The notes beneath the pieces are model-generated. The model ran no database searches and was not told where the DNA came from. It worked only from the letters and a program-made list of their open reading frames with translations. The position numbers were made by a program, and so were the translations under genes. 64,000 nt of DNA from Neogemmobacter tilapiae (GTDB lineage Bacteria; Pseudomonadota; Alphaproteobacteria; Rhodobacterales; Rhodobacteraceae), in assembly GCF_014652215.1 (NCBI RefSeq), contig NZ_BMYJ01000013.1, positions 1 through 64,000 on the forward strand. Direction: 5' to 3'. This document shows positions 34,065-42,400 of this stretch, piece after piece (the stretch's first letter is position 1; every line of letters starts with the position of its first letter).

Positions 34065-35495
34065 TCAGGCATCCACGCCCATCACATCGCGGACATCAAC
34101 CAGATGCCCCGCCACCGCTGCCGCCGCCGCCATCGCGGGTGACATCAGATGCGTCCGCCCGCCACGGCCCTGACGGCCTTCAAAGTTGCGGTTGGAGGTC
34201 GCCGCACAGCGTTCGCCCGGCGAAAGCTGGTCGGGGTTCATCGCAAGGCACATGGAACAGCCGGCCAGCCGCCATTCAAAGCCCGCGTCGAGGAAAATCT
34301 GCGCCAGCCCTTCCTGTTCCGCCTGCGCCCGCACAAGGCCCGAACCCGGCACCACCATCGCCCGCATCCCAGGCGCGACTTTCTTGCCCTTCAGGATCGC
34401 CGCTGCCGCCCGCAGATCCTCGATCCGGCCGTTGGTGCAAGACCCGATAAAGACCGTGTCGATCTTGATATCGGTCAGCTTCATGCCCGCCGTCAGACCC
34501 ATATAGTCCAGCGAGCGCTGCGCCGCTACGACCTTGCCGCCGGAAAATTCGCTGGGCGCGGGCACGACACCGTTAATCGCGACGACATCCTCGGGCGAGG
34601 TGCCCCAGGTCACGACCGGCGCGATATCTTCGCCCTTGATCGTCACCACCTTGTCGAAATGCGCGCCTTCATCGGTGAACAGCGTTTTCCAATAGGACAA
34701 CGCCGCATCCCATTTCTCGCCCGTCGGCGCATGCGGACGGCCCTTACAGTAAGCATAGGTCACCTCGTCCGGGGCGATGAGCCCGGCCCGCGCGCCGCCT
34801 TCGATCGCCATGTTGCAGACGGTCATGCGGCCTTCCATCGACAATTCGCGGATCGCCTGCCCGCAATATTCGATGACATAGCCGGTGCCGCCACCTGTTC
34901 CGGTCAGACCGATCACCGACATGGTGATGTCTTTCGCCGTCACACCGGGGCGGAGGGAGCCGGTGATTTCCACCTTCATGTTCTTCGATTTCTTCTGGAT
35001 CAAAGTCTGGGTCGCCAGAACATGTTCCACTTCCGACGTGCCGATCCCGTGGGCCAGCGCGCCAAAGGCCCCATGGGTCGCCGTATGGCTGTCACCGCAG
35101 ACGACGGTCATGCCCGGCAGGGTCCAGCCCTGTTCCGGCCCCACGATATGGACGACGCCTTGACGGATGTCGGTCACGGGATAGTAGTGGATGCCGAAAT
35201 CCTTGGCGTTCTTGTCCAAGGCTTCCACCTGAACGCGGCTTTCGACGTTGTCGATGTGCTTGTCCCGGCCCGCCGTGGTGGGCACGTTGTGATCCGGCAC
35301 GGCAATGGTCTTTTCCGGGGCCCGCACCTTGCGGCCCGTCATCCGCAGGCCTTCAAAGGCTTGCGGGCTGGTCACCTCATGGACCAGATGGCGGTCGATA
35401 TAAAGCAGGCAGGTGCCGTCTTCGGCCTGATGGACGACGTGATCGTCCCAGATTTTATCGTAGAGGGTACGCGGAGCAGCGGTCATGGCTGTCAC
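34065..35495 (-). CDS. leuC: 3-isopropylmalate dehydratase large subunit
   Basis: 476 residues of the aconitase superfamily. The [4Fe-4S] ligands appear as Cys in [15 protein letters not shown] and the pair in [33 protein letters not shown] is the active-site His region. Normal length. Forms the heterodimer with LeuD. Its upstream region contains a small possible leader frame (35556-35645) and no other gene. GTGACAG-type sequence before the ATG gives a weak ribosome site. Confidence 0.97.
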   Translation of the reverse strand: MTAMTAAPRTLYDKIWDDHVVHQAEDGTCLLYIDRHLVHEVTSPQAFEGLRMTGRKVRAPEKTIAVPDHNVPTTAGRDKHIDNVESRVQVEALDKNAKDFGIHYYPVTDIRQGVVHIVGPEQGWTLPGMTVVCGDSHTATHGAFGALAHGIGTSEVEHVLATQTLIQKKSKNMKVEITGSLRPGVTAKDITMSVIGLTGTGGGTGYVIEYCGQAIRELSMEGRMTVCNMAIEGGARAGLIAPDEVTYAYCKGRPHAPTGEKWDAALSYWKTLFTDEGAHFDKVVTIKGEDIAPVVTWGTSPEDVVAINGVVPAPSEFSGGKVVAAQRSLDYMGLTAGMKLTDIKIDTVFIGSCTNGRIEDLRAAAAILKGKKVAPGMRAMVVPGSGLVRAQAEQEGLAQIFLDAGFEWRLAGCSMCLAMNPDQLSPGERCAATSNRNFEGRQGRGGRTHLMSPAMAAAAAVAGHLVDVRDVMGVDA

Positions 35496-35555
35496 TTTCG
35501 GATGGCTTGTGAAGGGATATTCGAACGCATGGGCCTGCTGGCCCGAAAGGCCGGA

Positions 35556-35645
35556 TCAGCGCAGGCTGGCCAGAATCGACCGATTTTCACGGGCAAACCG
35601 CCAAGGCAGGCGGGCGTGGTCATCCATGTCGAAGAAACGGTTCAT
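35556..35645 (-). CDS. Possible 29-residue small protein upstream of leuC
   Basis: ATG at 35645 opens a 29-codon frame with a protein-like composition (MNRFFDMDDHAR, then PWRFARENRSILA). It lies 60 bases upstream of leuC on the same strand. There is no good ribosome binding site and no run of Leu codons as expected of an attenuator peptide, so it is offered only as a candidate leader or small protein. Confidence 0.3.
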   Translation of the reverse strand: MNRFFDMDDHARLPWRFARENRSILASLR

Positions 35646-36153
35646 GGGCAGGATATACGCCCGAATCGGGCTTGGGGCAAGGTGGGTTTGGGGGGAGGGG
35701 CTTGGCGGGGTACGGGTGGGTTTGCACGCGTGAAATGTGGTGTAATGCATTGATTCAAATCATATATTCAATATTATGAATTTAACTGTACGTGAAATCA
35801 CGCACCCTACGCTCGCTGTTGCGGGCTGGCTTTGGTCCGGCATGGGGGTTGATTTCAGATTTACATGTGGAAGGAAGATGCTTGTGATGACGTAATCTAC
35901 AACGCTGACGCTCAAATGTGCAGCCCTGTAAGGTGGCACTGGGAAGAGATAAGGCATGTGGGGGGGGACCGGCTGGCCGGAAATCGCCCATAGGGCAGCG
36001 ACTGTGCGGATTGTTGTTGATTTCGTAAGTATCTGCCATTATTACTAAGGCCAGCAGCAGACAGCGAGGCTTCTGAGGAGAAATCCAAGGTCGCTGTTGC
36101 AAGCGTACCCTTTGAGGTCGGCATACCACGGTAAGGCGCACTCGCATGAAGAT
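35646..36153. other. Gene-poor, AT-rich intergenic stretch
   Basis: About 500 bases between the leuC leader and the unknown gene at 36.2 kb with no convincing coding frame. It contains CACGCGTG at 35725-35732 flanked by TTTG and AAAT, similar to the palindrome beside rpoH at 15154, and a run of AT at 35745-35785 that could hold a promoter. Composition is more AT-rich than the core genes. Confidence 0.55.
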
Positions 36154-36173
36154 AGGCTCCCTCCGGGGAGCCT
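36154..36173 (-). terminator. Hairpin downstream of the unknown gene
   Basis: AGGCTCCC (36154-36161) pairs with GGGAGCCT (36166-36173) around TCCG. It starts four bases after the stop of the minus-strand gene, and the following minus-strand bases are ATCTTCAT, a short T-containing tail. Confidence 0.6.
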
Positions 36174-36176
36174 TAC

Positions 36177-36830
36177 TCATTTGGGGACACGAGTGTTATT
36201 GAAGAGCGCTTCCTTCACGTAAACCCGGATCCTGTCGCGCCTGCGATGTTTGTTGAAATTGATATCCATGGTGTAGCAGGACTTCACCAGCATTTCGACA
36301 TCAATACCATCCACGTCACTCGGATAAAGGTAGTAGAACACCGTCTCGTAGGTACCTGACACGAGTTGGTGCTGGGGCGGCGCAAGCACGGCAAGATTAG
36401 CTATACCGTTCTTATCGCGCATTGGCCAAGAGTAGGCGTTCTGGTTAAGGACGCCAGTCAGATGATTTGGCAGGTTCAGCGAAAAGGCATAACGACCCGC
36501 ATCGAAGCTGCGGCGAATGTCACTCTCATCGAGAAAGTCATGCGGCTGGCCTACTTCCGTGCGCTCAGAGAACACATGAGACGTAAATGTAACGCGCAAA
36601 CGCAGGTCTGCGCCTCCAAGGCCATGACCGTTGTATGTGTAAGTGAAAGGCGCCAGGTGGCGCAAACAGGCGGTTTGGCCTTGATAGTTCAGTTCAGTCG
36701 GCAATCCGTCTTTCAAGTAACCCTCTTTTTTGCCTGCTATAGCACCTGCCACACGACAATTACGCCGAAAACGACCGATACCCAAACAAAAGATGACCGG
36801 TTTCCGCTGTGGCAAAAACAGCTCTTGCAA
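36177..36830 (-). CDS. Unknown protein in an AT-rich islet
   Basis: 217 residues, soluble, no export signal that I trust. Tyr/Asn/His-rich segments such as APFTYTYNGHGLGG, RVTFTSHVF and TYETVFYYLYP suggest a beta-rich fold. The family is not recognised. Base composition is lower in GC than leuC and rsfS on either side, and a 500-base gene-poor stretch adjoins it, so this looks like a small acquired segment. The N-terminal 35 residues are basic and Cys-containing and may not be part of the real protein; a later start is possible. Confidence 0.6.
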   Translation of the reverse strand: MQELFLPQRKPVIFCLGIGRFRRNCRVAGAIAGKKEGYLKDGLPTELNYQGQTACLRHLAPFTYTYNGHGLGGADLRLRVTFTSHVFSERTEVGQPHDFLDESDIRRSFDAGRYAFSLNLPNHLTGVLNQNAYSWPMRDKNGIANLAVLAPPQHQLVSGTYETVFYYLYPSDVDGIDVEMLVKSCYTMDINFNKHRRRDRIRVYVKEALFNNTRVPK

Positions 36831-36997
36831 CCTTGATCAATGGAATACCAATACTATCCGCCGCGCCGCCCGAACCTATTTGGGGCCATCGCTGGACGTG
36901 GTTTTGGTCAGCTATGGCCAAGCCGATCCGGCGAATAAGATAGACTGGGGATAGCCAAGGGATGGCGCGTGCGCCCCCCCCTTGCCTTCCCACCCGA

Positions 36998-37528
36998 ATG
37001 CCCCTAAGCACCGCCGCCCTTCCACCGTTGTTTCGCGCCGCGGGCGATGCTATTCAGGGGTATGACCCGGTGCCGGGGAAGCGGCACGCGCTATGGAGGA
37101 CCTTCGTCCTGTCTCATTCCGACCCTTCGACCGGACTGCCGGTCGGCCCGCGCGAGGCGCGTGGGACTGCCCGCCCCGACTTCAGTGCTGAACAGGTTCT
37201 GGCGCTTGTCCTGACCTCGGTCGATGACGACAAGGCCGAGGATATCGTGCAGATTGATCTGCGCGGGCGTTCCGATGTGGCGGATTACATGGTGATCTGC
37301 TCGGGCCGTTCGTCGCGGCAGGTGGCGGCGATTTCCGACAAGCTGGCCGATAAGCTGAAGCAGGATCTGGGGATTCTGTCGAAAATCGAGGGCAAGGAAA
37401 CCGGCGACTGGGTGCTGATTGATGCGGGCGATGTGATCGTGCATGTCTTCCGGCCCGAAGTGCGGGAATTCTATCAGCTTGAAAAGATGTGGCTGCCGGC
37501 GGATCAGCAGCGCAAGACCATCGTCTGA
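36998..37528 (+). CDS. rsfS: Ribosome silencing factor
   Basis: The conserved domain occupies roughly residues 60-165 of 176: LTSVDDDKAEDIVQIDLRG, VADYMVICSGRSSRQVAAIS, and WVLIDAGDVIVHVF with the ending REFYQLEKMW. This is RsfS/Iojap, which binds ribosomal protein L14 and blocks subunit joining in starved cells. The family is usually about 110-130 residues, so the true start may be later; GTG at 37070 is a candidate. The stop shares its final A with the rlmH ATG (TGATG), a conserved gene pair. Confidence 0.93.
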   Translation: MPLSTAALPPLFRAAGDAIQGYDPVPGKRHALWRTFVLSHSDPSTGLPVGPREARGTARPDFSAEQVLALVLTSVDDDKAEDIVQIDLRGRSDVADYMVICSGRSSRQVAAISDKLADKLKQDLGILSKIEGKETGDWVLIDAGDVIVHVFRPEVREFYQLEKMWLPADQQRKTIV

Positions 37529-37998
37529 TGCGGCTGCATCTGTGCGCGGTGGGGCGGCTGCGGTCTGGCCCGGAGCGTGCATTGATCGACGATTATGCCC
37601 AGCGATTCGACCGGACAGGCCGGGCCCTTGGGCTTGGGCCTTTGTCGGAGCATGAGGTCGAGGATAAAAAGGGTGGCGGCATGGCGGCCGAGGCTTTGCT
37701 TTTGGCGAAGGCCGTGCCGGATGGGGCTTTGCTGGCCGTGCTGGATGAACGGGGGCAGGTGCTGAGCAGCCCCGATTTTGCGGCGCAACTGGGGCGCTGG
37801 CGGGATGGGGGCCGTCAGGATGTGGCCTTTGTGATTGGCGGGGCGGATGGGATTGATCCGTCGTTGCGGGGGCGGGCGGATTTCGCGCTGTCTTTCGGCA
37901 AGATGGTCTGGCCGCATATGCTGGTGCGGGTGATGCTGGCGGAACAGCTTTACCGCGCGGCAGGGATTTTGGCCGGGTCGCCCTATCATCGGGTCTAA
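37528..37998 (+). CDS. rlmH: 23S rRNA (pseudouridine-1915-N3)-methyltransferase
   Basis: 156 residues, the normal size for this SPOUT-class enzyme. FVIGGADGIDPSLRGRA is the SAM-binding trefoil-knot region, LSFGKMVWPHMLVRVMLAEQLYRA the following helix, and the C-terminus GSPYHRV is the highly conserved end that contacts the ribosome. It methylates pseudouridine 1915 of 23S rRNA in 70S ribosomes. Translationally coupled to rsfS. Confidence 0.97.
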   Translation: MRLHLCAVGRLRSGPERALIDDYAQRFDRTGRALGLGPLSEHEVEDKKGGGMAAEALLLAKAVPDGALLAVLDERGQVLSSPDFAAQLGRWRDGGRQDVAFVIGGADGIDPSLRGRADFALSFGKMVWPHMLVRVMLAEQLYRAAGILAGSPYHRV

Positions 37999-38001
37999 GG
38001 G

Positions 38002-38055
38002 ACCGTGCCGCGGGGGCATCGAGCCCCCTTGGCACGGTGGGGGCTTCTGCCCCCA
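38002..38055 (+). terminator. Double hairpin downstream of rlmH
   Basis: The first hairpin pairs ACCGTGCC (38002-38009) with GGCACGGT (38031-38038) and inside it GGGGGC (38012-38017) with GCCCCC (38023-38028). The second pairs TGGGGGC (38038-38044) with GCCCCCA (38049-38055). Neither has a T tract. The unit, followed by CCCCCGAGGTATTTTGGGC (about 38074-38092), looks like an intergenic repeat common in Rhodobacterales rather than a simple terminator. Confidence 0.5.
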
Positions 38056-38123
38056 AGGTCGCTGCGCGCCCTTCCCCCGAGGTATTTTGGGCAAGATGAA
38101 AGGGGGCGGGGCGGTTGCGTCTG

Positions 38124-38915
38124 TCAGCCGTTGCGCCTTGGTCTGAACACGGCGGAAATTGCAAAAATCAGCGCGGCGACGGCGACGATGCTGGGGCCTG
38201 CGGGGGTGTCTTCGGTCAGCGAGAGTTGCAAGCCGCCCAGGACGGCGAGAATGCCGATGGCGGCGGCCAAGGCGGCCATGGTTTCGGGGCTGCGCGAGAG
38301 GGCGCGGGCGGCAGCGGCGGGGATGATCAGCATGGCGGCGATGAGGAGGGCACCGATGACCTTGAGGGCGACGGCGACGGTGAGGGCCAAGGCGAGGGTG
38401 AGGATGAGGCGTTCGCGGTCGGGGTTGAGGCCGCTGGCATGGGCGAGGTCTTCGTTCAGGGTGGCGGTGAGCAGGCCCTGCCAGCGCCAGAGGAGGAGGG
38501 CGAGGACAGCGAGTGCACCGGTCCAGATGTAAAGAAGGTCCAGTTTGGAGACGGCGAGGATGTCGCCGAAGAGATAGGCCGAAAGATCGACGCGGACGGT
38601 GGGAAGGAAGCTGACGGCGACAAGGCCGAAGGCGAGGGCGGAATGGGCGAGAACGCCGAGGGTGGTGTCCATGGCCCAGCCCTTTGCGGCGAGGGTGGAG
38701 ACGGTGGCGGCCATGGCGAGGGCGACGATCAGGGTGCCGAGGCCGATGGGGAGGTCGGTGGCGAGGGCGAGGGCGACGCCGAGGATGGCGGCATGGGATG
38801 TGGCATCGCCGAAATAGGCCATGCGGCGCCAGACGACGAAGGAGCCCAAGGGGCCCGCGGCGAGGGCAAGGGCGATGCCGGCGAGGGCGGCGCGGACGAG
38901 GAAATCGTCAAGCAT
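38124..38915 (-). CDS. znuB: Zinc ABC transporter permease
   Basis: 263 residues from MLDDFLVRAAL, with about eight hydrophobic helices. MAYFGDATSHAAILGVALA is the conserved ABC-3 family loop containing the His, and GLLTATLNEDLAHASGLNPD the cytoplasmic coupling region; the C-terminal half shows LKVIGALLIAAMLIIPAA. It is the membrane part of the ZnuABC high-affinity zinc importer. Its start overlaps znuC by eight bases. The codon GCG/GAG bias makes the complementary strand open, which produces long false frames there. Confidence 0.95.
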   Translation of the reverse strand: MLDDFLVRAALAGIALALAAGPLGSFVVWRRMAYFGDATSHAAILGVALALATDLPIGLGTLIVALAMAATVSTLAAKGWAMDTTLGVLAHSALAFGLVAVSFLPTVRVDLSAYLFGDILAVSKLDLLYIWTGALAVLALLLWRWQGLLTATLNEDLAHASGLNPDRERLILTLALALTVAVALKVIGALLIAAMLIIPAAAARALSRSPETMAALAAAIGILAVLGGLQLSLTEDTPAGPSIVAVAALIFAISAVFRPRRNG

Positions 38916-39669
38916 CGGTTTTCTCGGCGTGGTGATGGTGGTGGTGATGGTCGTGTTCATGGTCATGGGTGTGGTCATGATCATGACGGTAGAGGGCGAG
39001 GGCACCTTGGGTGCCAAGGCCGAAGAGGGCGCGGTATTCGGGGGCGTTGGAGACGACCTGGGGGGTGCCTTCGCAGCAGACATGGCCGTTGAGGCAGATG
39101 ACGCGGTCGGAGGCGGCCATGACGACATGGAGGTCATGGCTGACCATGAGGACGGCGGTGCCGGTTTCCTGGCGGAGTTCTTCGATGAGGCGGTAGAAGG
39201 CGGCCTCACCGGGTTGGTCGAGGCCTTGGGTGGGTTCGTCAAGGACGAGGAGTTCGGGTTCGACAAGCAAGGCGCGGGCGAGGAGGACGCGCTGGAACTG
39301 GCCACCGGAGAGGCCGGCCATGGGGCGGTCGTAAGCCTCGGGGACGCCGACCTTTTCGAGGGCGGTGCGGGCCTTGGCGGGGGGGACGCGGTGGGGGAGG
39401 GAGAGGAAGCGGCCTGCGGTGAGGGGCATGGTGCGGTCGATGGTGAGGCGCTGGGGGACATAGCCGAGGCGAAGGCCGAGCTTGCGGGTTATTTTGCCGC
39501 CTGCGAGGGGGAGGATGCCGAGGGCAGCGCGGAGAAGGGTGGATTTGCCGGAGCCGTTGGGGCCGAGGATGGTGACGATTTCACCGGGGGCGATGGAGAG
39601 GCTGACATCGTGCAGAACTTCATGCCCGCCAAGGCGGACGCAGGCGTGGGTGACGGAAAGGAGGGTCAT
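38908..39669 (-). CDS. znuC: Zinc ABC transporter ATP-binding protein with His-rich tail
   Basis: 253 residues. Walker A is LGPNGSGKSTLLRAALG, signature LSGGQFQRVLLARALL, Walker B LLVLDEPTQGLD, and the H-loop MVSHDLHVVM. The last 25 residues are strongly His/Asp-rich (HDHDHTHDHEHDHHHH), a segment not required for ATPase function that may bind or buffer zinc. Overlaps zur by four bases and znuB by eight bases, giving the order zur-znuC-znuB on one transcript. Confidence 0.95.
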   Translation of the reverse strand: MTLLSVTHACVRLGGHEVLHDVSLSIAPGEIVTILGPNGSGKSTLLRAALGILPLAGGKITRKLGLRLGYVPQRLTIDRTMPLTAGRFLSLPHRVPPAKARTALEKVGVPEAYDRPMAGLSGGQFQRVLLARALLVEPELLVLDEPTQGLDQPGEAAFYRLIEELRQETGTAVLMVSHDLHVVMAASDRVICLNGHVCCEGTPQVVSNAPEYRALFGLGTQGALALYRHDHDHTHDHEHDHHHHHHHAEKTDA

Positions 39670-40157
39670 GCGACGGCCCCGGTTTCGCAGGCGTGGCAGA
39701 GGCCGGTGGCCTCTAGGTGGCTGTGTTTGATGGCAAAGCCCAAGGGTTTGGCGGCGCGGCCGAGGGCGTCGAGGACTTCGGTCGCGGGGGCTTCGGCGAC
39801 GGCGTGGCAGCTTTCGCAGATGAGGAAGGCGGGGGAATGGGTTTCGCCGGGGTGCATGCAGGCGGTGAAGGCGTTGAGGCGGCGGATGCGGTGGGCGAGG
39901 CCTTGTTCCTCAAGGAACTCCAGCGCGCGATAGGCGACGGGGGGTTGGTTGCCAAAGCCTTCGGCGGCGAGCCGTTCCAGCACGTCATAGGCCCCCATCG
40001 CGCGGTGGCTTTCCGCGAGGATTTCCAGCGTGCGTTTGCGCACCGGGGTCAGCCGCACGCCGCGTTCGCTGGCCAAGGCCACGGCACGGTCCAGCACATG
40101 CGAGGCGCAATGGTCGTGATCGTGCCGATCGAACGGCGAGGAGTCTTTGGTCGCCAT
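39666..40157 (-). CDS. zur: Zinc uptake regulator (Fur family)
   Basis: 163 residues from MATKDSSPFDRHDHDHCASH. The winged helix includes RLTPVRKRTLEILAESHRAMGAYDVLERL and PVAYRALEFLEEQGLAHRI. The metal-binding C-terminal half has CMHPGETH, LICESCHAV and the final CHAC, whose CxxC pairs hold structural zinc. His at the extreme N-terminus is unusual. As Zn-loaded repressor it should control both its own operon and the divergent znuA through the palindrome at 40174-40186. Confidence 0.94.
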   Translation of the reverse strand: MATKDSSPFDRHDHDHCASHVLDRAVALASERGVRLTPVRKRTLEILAESHRAMGAYDVLERLAAEGFGNQPPVAYRALEFLEEQGLAHRIRRLNAFTACMHPGETHSPAFLICESCHAVAEAPATEVLDALGRAAKPLGFAIKHSHLEATGLCHACETGAVA

Positions 40158-40166
40158 GGCGCCCCC

Positions 40167-40195
40167 TTGACACGTTATGTCATAACATACATAGA
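40167..40195 (+). promoter_or_regulatory. Zur-type palindrome in the zur-znuA divergent promoter
   Basis: GTTATGTCATAAC (40174-40186) is a perfect inverted repeat centred on one base and matches the GTTAT...ATAAC form of alphaproteobacterial Zur sites. TTGACA at 40167-40172 could be the -35 of znuA, with a weak CATAGA 17 bases later, so the site lies between the hexamers and would block znuA transcription when Zur is zinc-loaded. Confidence 0.85.
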
Positions 40196-40226
40196 CCTTC
40201 CGCCGATCCAGCGAAAGAGGATGATC

Positions 40227-41219
40227 ATGCGTTATACCATAGCACTGGCCGTTTCCACCCTGATGGCGGGTCCAGCCTTGGCCGAGGTTCCGGTGGTGGT
40301 GACGGATATCCCGCCGGTTCATTCGCTGGTGGCGCAGGTGATGGGCGATCTGGGGACGCCCGTTCTGCTGCTGGAACAGGGCGGCAATGCGCATAGCTAT
40401 CAGATGAAGCCGAGCCAGGTGCAGGCCTTGGCCGAGGCGGGGCTGGTGGTCTGGATCGGGCCGGAAATGACGCCTTGGCTGGAGCGGGGCTTGGAAGGGA
40501 CGGCAGGACAGGCGCGGCAGTTGGTGCTGCTGCACGCCGAAGGGACGGAAGCCTTGGCCTATGGTGAAGCGGGGGCTCATGACCATGAAGGACATGATGA
40601 TGCGGAACACGACCACGAAGAGCATGATCATGAAGGCCATGACCACGGGCCGGAAGGCGGGCATGATCACGACCACGAAGCGGAGGGCCATCACCACGAA
40701 GGCCTTGACCCCCACGCCTGGCTTGACCCGCACAATGCCGAGGCTTGGTTGGGTTTGATTGCCGGGGAGCTTTCCACGCTGGACCCCGACAATGCCGCGA
40801 CCTATGCCGCCAATGCCGAAAAGGCGCAGGCGGAGATTGAGGCGCTTGAGGCGGAATTGACCGCCACACTGGCACCCGTGCAAGGCAAGCCCTTTGTCGT
40901 GTTCCACGACGCCTATAACTATTTCACTGGACATTTCGGCCTAACCGTGGCCGGGACGATTGCCTTGGGCGATGCGGCCTCGCCCGGTGCGGCGCGGTTG
41001 TCGGAGTTGCGCAGCGGGTTGGAGGCGGGTGCGGCGCTGTGTATTTTCCCTGAGGCCGCGCATGACGCGAAACAGGTGGAGCAGATGGCGGAAGGCGCGG
41101 CCGTGAAACTGGGCGGGGCGTTGGAGCCGGAGGGTTCGACTTTGGAGCCGGGGCCTGCGCTTTATGGGCAATTGATGCGCGGCTTGGCGCAGACCTTGGC
41201 GGATTGCCTGAAGGGTTGA
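40227..41219 (+). CDS. znuA: Zinc ABC transporter substrate-binding protein
   Basis: 330 residues. A Sec signal (MRYTIALAVSTLMAGPALA) precedes a cluster A-I binding fold: DIPPVHSLVAQVMG, then NAHSYQMKPSQ with the first metal His. A long His/Asp/Glu-rich loop occupies about 118-157 (HDHEGHDDAEHDHEEHDH and onward), followed by GLDPHAWLDPHNA and FVVFHDAYNYF with further metal ligands. The loop is typical of high-affinity ZnuA. GAGG six bases upstream favours the ATG at 40227 over 40221. Transcribed divergently from zur. Confidence 0.96.
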   Translation: MRYTIALAVSTLMAGPALAEVPVVVTDIPPVHSLVAQVMGDLGTPVLLLEQGGNAHSYQMKPSQVQALAEAGLVVWIGPEMTPWLERGLEGTAGQARQLVLLHAEGTEALAYGEAGAHDHEGHDDAEHDHEEHDHEGHDHGPEGGHDHDHEAEGHHHEGLDPHAWLDPHNAEAWLGLIAGELSTLDPDNAATYAANAEKAQAEIEALEAELTATLAPVQGKPFVVFHDAYNYFTGHFGLTVAGTIALGDAASPGAARLSELRSGLEAGAALCIFPEAAHDAKQVEQMAEGAAVKLGGALEPEGSTLEPGPALYGQLMRGLAQTLADCLKG

Positions 41220-41264
41220 CCCCCCGCCCTGCCCCGGCCAGAAAGGCCGGGGCAGGAGGATTTC

Positions 41265-42242
41265 ATGGACAACATTCACGCATTTGGCGTTCTGGCGGAT
41301 GGCCGTGCCGTGCAGGCCATCACGATTACCGCCGAAGGGATCAGCGCGACCCTGCTGACCTGGGGGGCCGTCTTGCAGGATTTGCGGATGGGCGGGGTCG
41401 ATCGGTCTTTGACCTTGGGTTCCGACAGTCTGGCCGATTATGAAGGGGCGATGCGCTTTCATGGCTCGCTGATTGGGCCGGTGGTGAACCGAATTTCGGG
41501 CGCACGGACGGTGATTGCCGGGCAGGAATACCAGTTTGACGCCAATCTGGACGGTCGCCTGACGCTGCATTCGGGTGATGCGGCGGGAACGCATTTGAAG
41601 CTGTGGGACTTGGTGGAGGCCGGGCCTGCGCATGTGGTTCTGGGGATCACCTTGGCCGATGGCGAGGGCGGGTTTCCGGGCAACCGCCGGGTGACGGCGC
41701 GCTTTTCCGTGGCAAGTGGCATGTTGCGGATGGAGGTTTCGGGGGAAAGCGATGCGCCCACGATCCTGAATTTCGCCAACCATTCCTATTGGAATTTGGA
41801 CGGGACAGGGTCTTGGGCGGGCCATTCGTTGAAGATCGCGGCGGATCATTGGCTGCCGACCAACAGCGACTTTTGCCCGACGGGGGAGGTTCTGGATGTG
41901 GCGGGATCTGCGATGGATTTCCGGGATGGGCATCGGATAGCGCCCGGCGGGCCAGATCTGGACAATTGCTTTTGCCCCTCGGACGGGCCGCGCGACCTGC
42001 GTGAGGTGCTTTGGTTGACGGGTGTGTCTGGCGTTCGGATGGCGGTGGCGACGACCGATCCGGGGGTTCAGGTCTATGACGGGCGCAATGCCATTCGTCC
42101 AGGACGTCAGGCCTATGAAGGGATTGCGGTGGAATGTCAGGGCTGGCCGGATGCGTCGAACCATGCGGCGTTTCCGTCGATTTTTGTGGAACCGGGGCAG
42201 ACGTATCAGCAGATCACGGAATGGCGGTTTAGCCGGGGTTAG
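41265..42242 (+). CDS. galM: Aldose 1-epimerase
   Basis: 325 residues. GSLIGPVVNRISGAR and the GRLTLHSGD segment are the early family blocks; FANHSYWNLDG contains the catalytic acid His and IAVECQGWPDASN the catalytic base Glu, ending with FVEPGQTYQQITEW. The enzyme interconverts alpha- and beta-anomers of aldoses such as galactose. It has GGAGG nine bases upstream and stands alone, with no sugar operon around it. The C-terminal extension after 42.2 kb is a gene-free, GC-rich stretch. Confidence 0.93.
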   Translation: MDNIHAFGVLADGRAVQAITITAEGISATLLTWGAVLQDLRMGGVDRSLTLGSDSLADYEGAMRFHGSLIGPVVNRISGARTVIAGQEYQFDANLDGRLTLHSGDAAGTHLKLWDLVEAGPAHVVLGITLADGEGGFPGNRRVTARFSVASGMLRMEVSGESDAPTILNFANHSYWNLDGTGSWAGHSLKIAADHWLPTNSDFCPTGEVLDVAGSAMDFRDGHRIAPGGPDLDNCFCPSDGPRDLREVLWLTGVSGVRMAVATTDPGVQVYDGRNAIRPGRQAYEGIAVECQGWPDASNHAAFPSIFVEPGQTYQQITEWRFSRG

Positions 42243-42400
42243 ATGCGGAGGGTCGGGCCCGCCGCGGGTGGGCACGACAACGGCTGTTCCCCTCGATTTA
42301 TGGTTCAGACCCGGACGATGTCACGCTTGTGTGCGGCGTCGCAATCGTGCCCGCCCGGGGGGCGGCGGGCACGGCCCGGCTGGTCGCCGGGCGGAAGGGG
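42243..42400. other. Gene-free GC-rich stretch between convergent genes
   Basis: 158 bases between the galM and hisG stops. The strongest element is a hairpin of GTGCCCGCC (42347-42355) with GGCGGGCAC (42364-42372) and an 8-base loop, which could end transcription from either side although no T tract follows. No coding frame is convincing. Confidence 0.55.

Noticed and set aside
35782-36180. 132-residue minus-strand frame near the second islet
   Set aside because: Starts inside the terminator hairpin of the adjacent gene and has a random, Arg/Pro/Ser-rich text.
38115-39092. Gly/Glu-rich 325-residue plus-strand frame
   Set aside because: Complement of znuB and znuC with strongly biased low-complexity text and no family.
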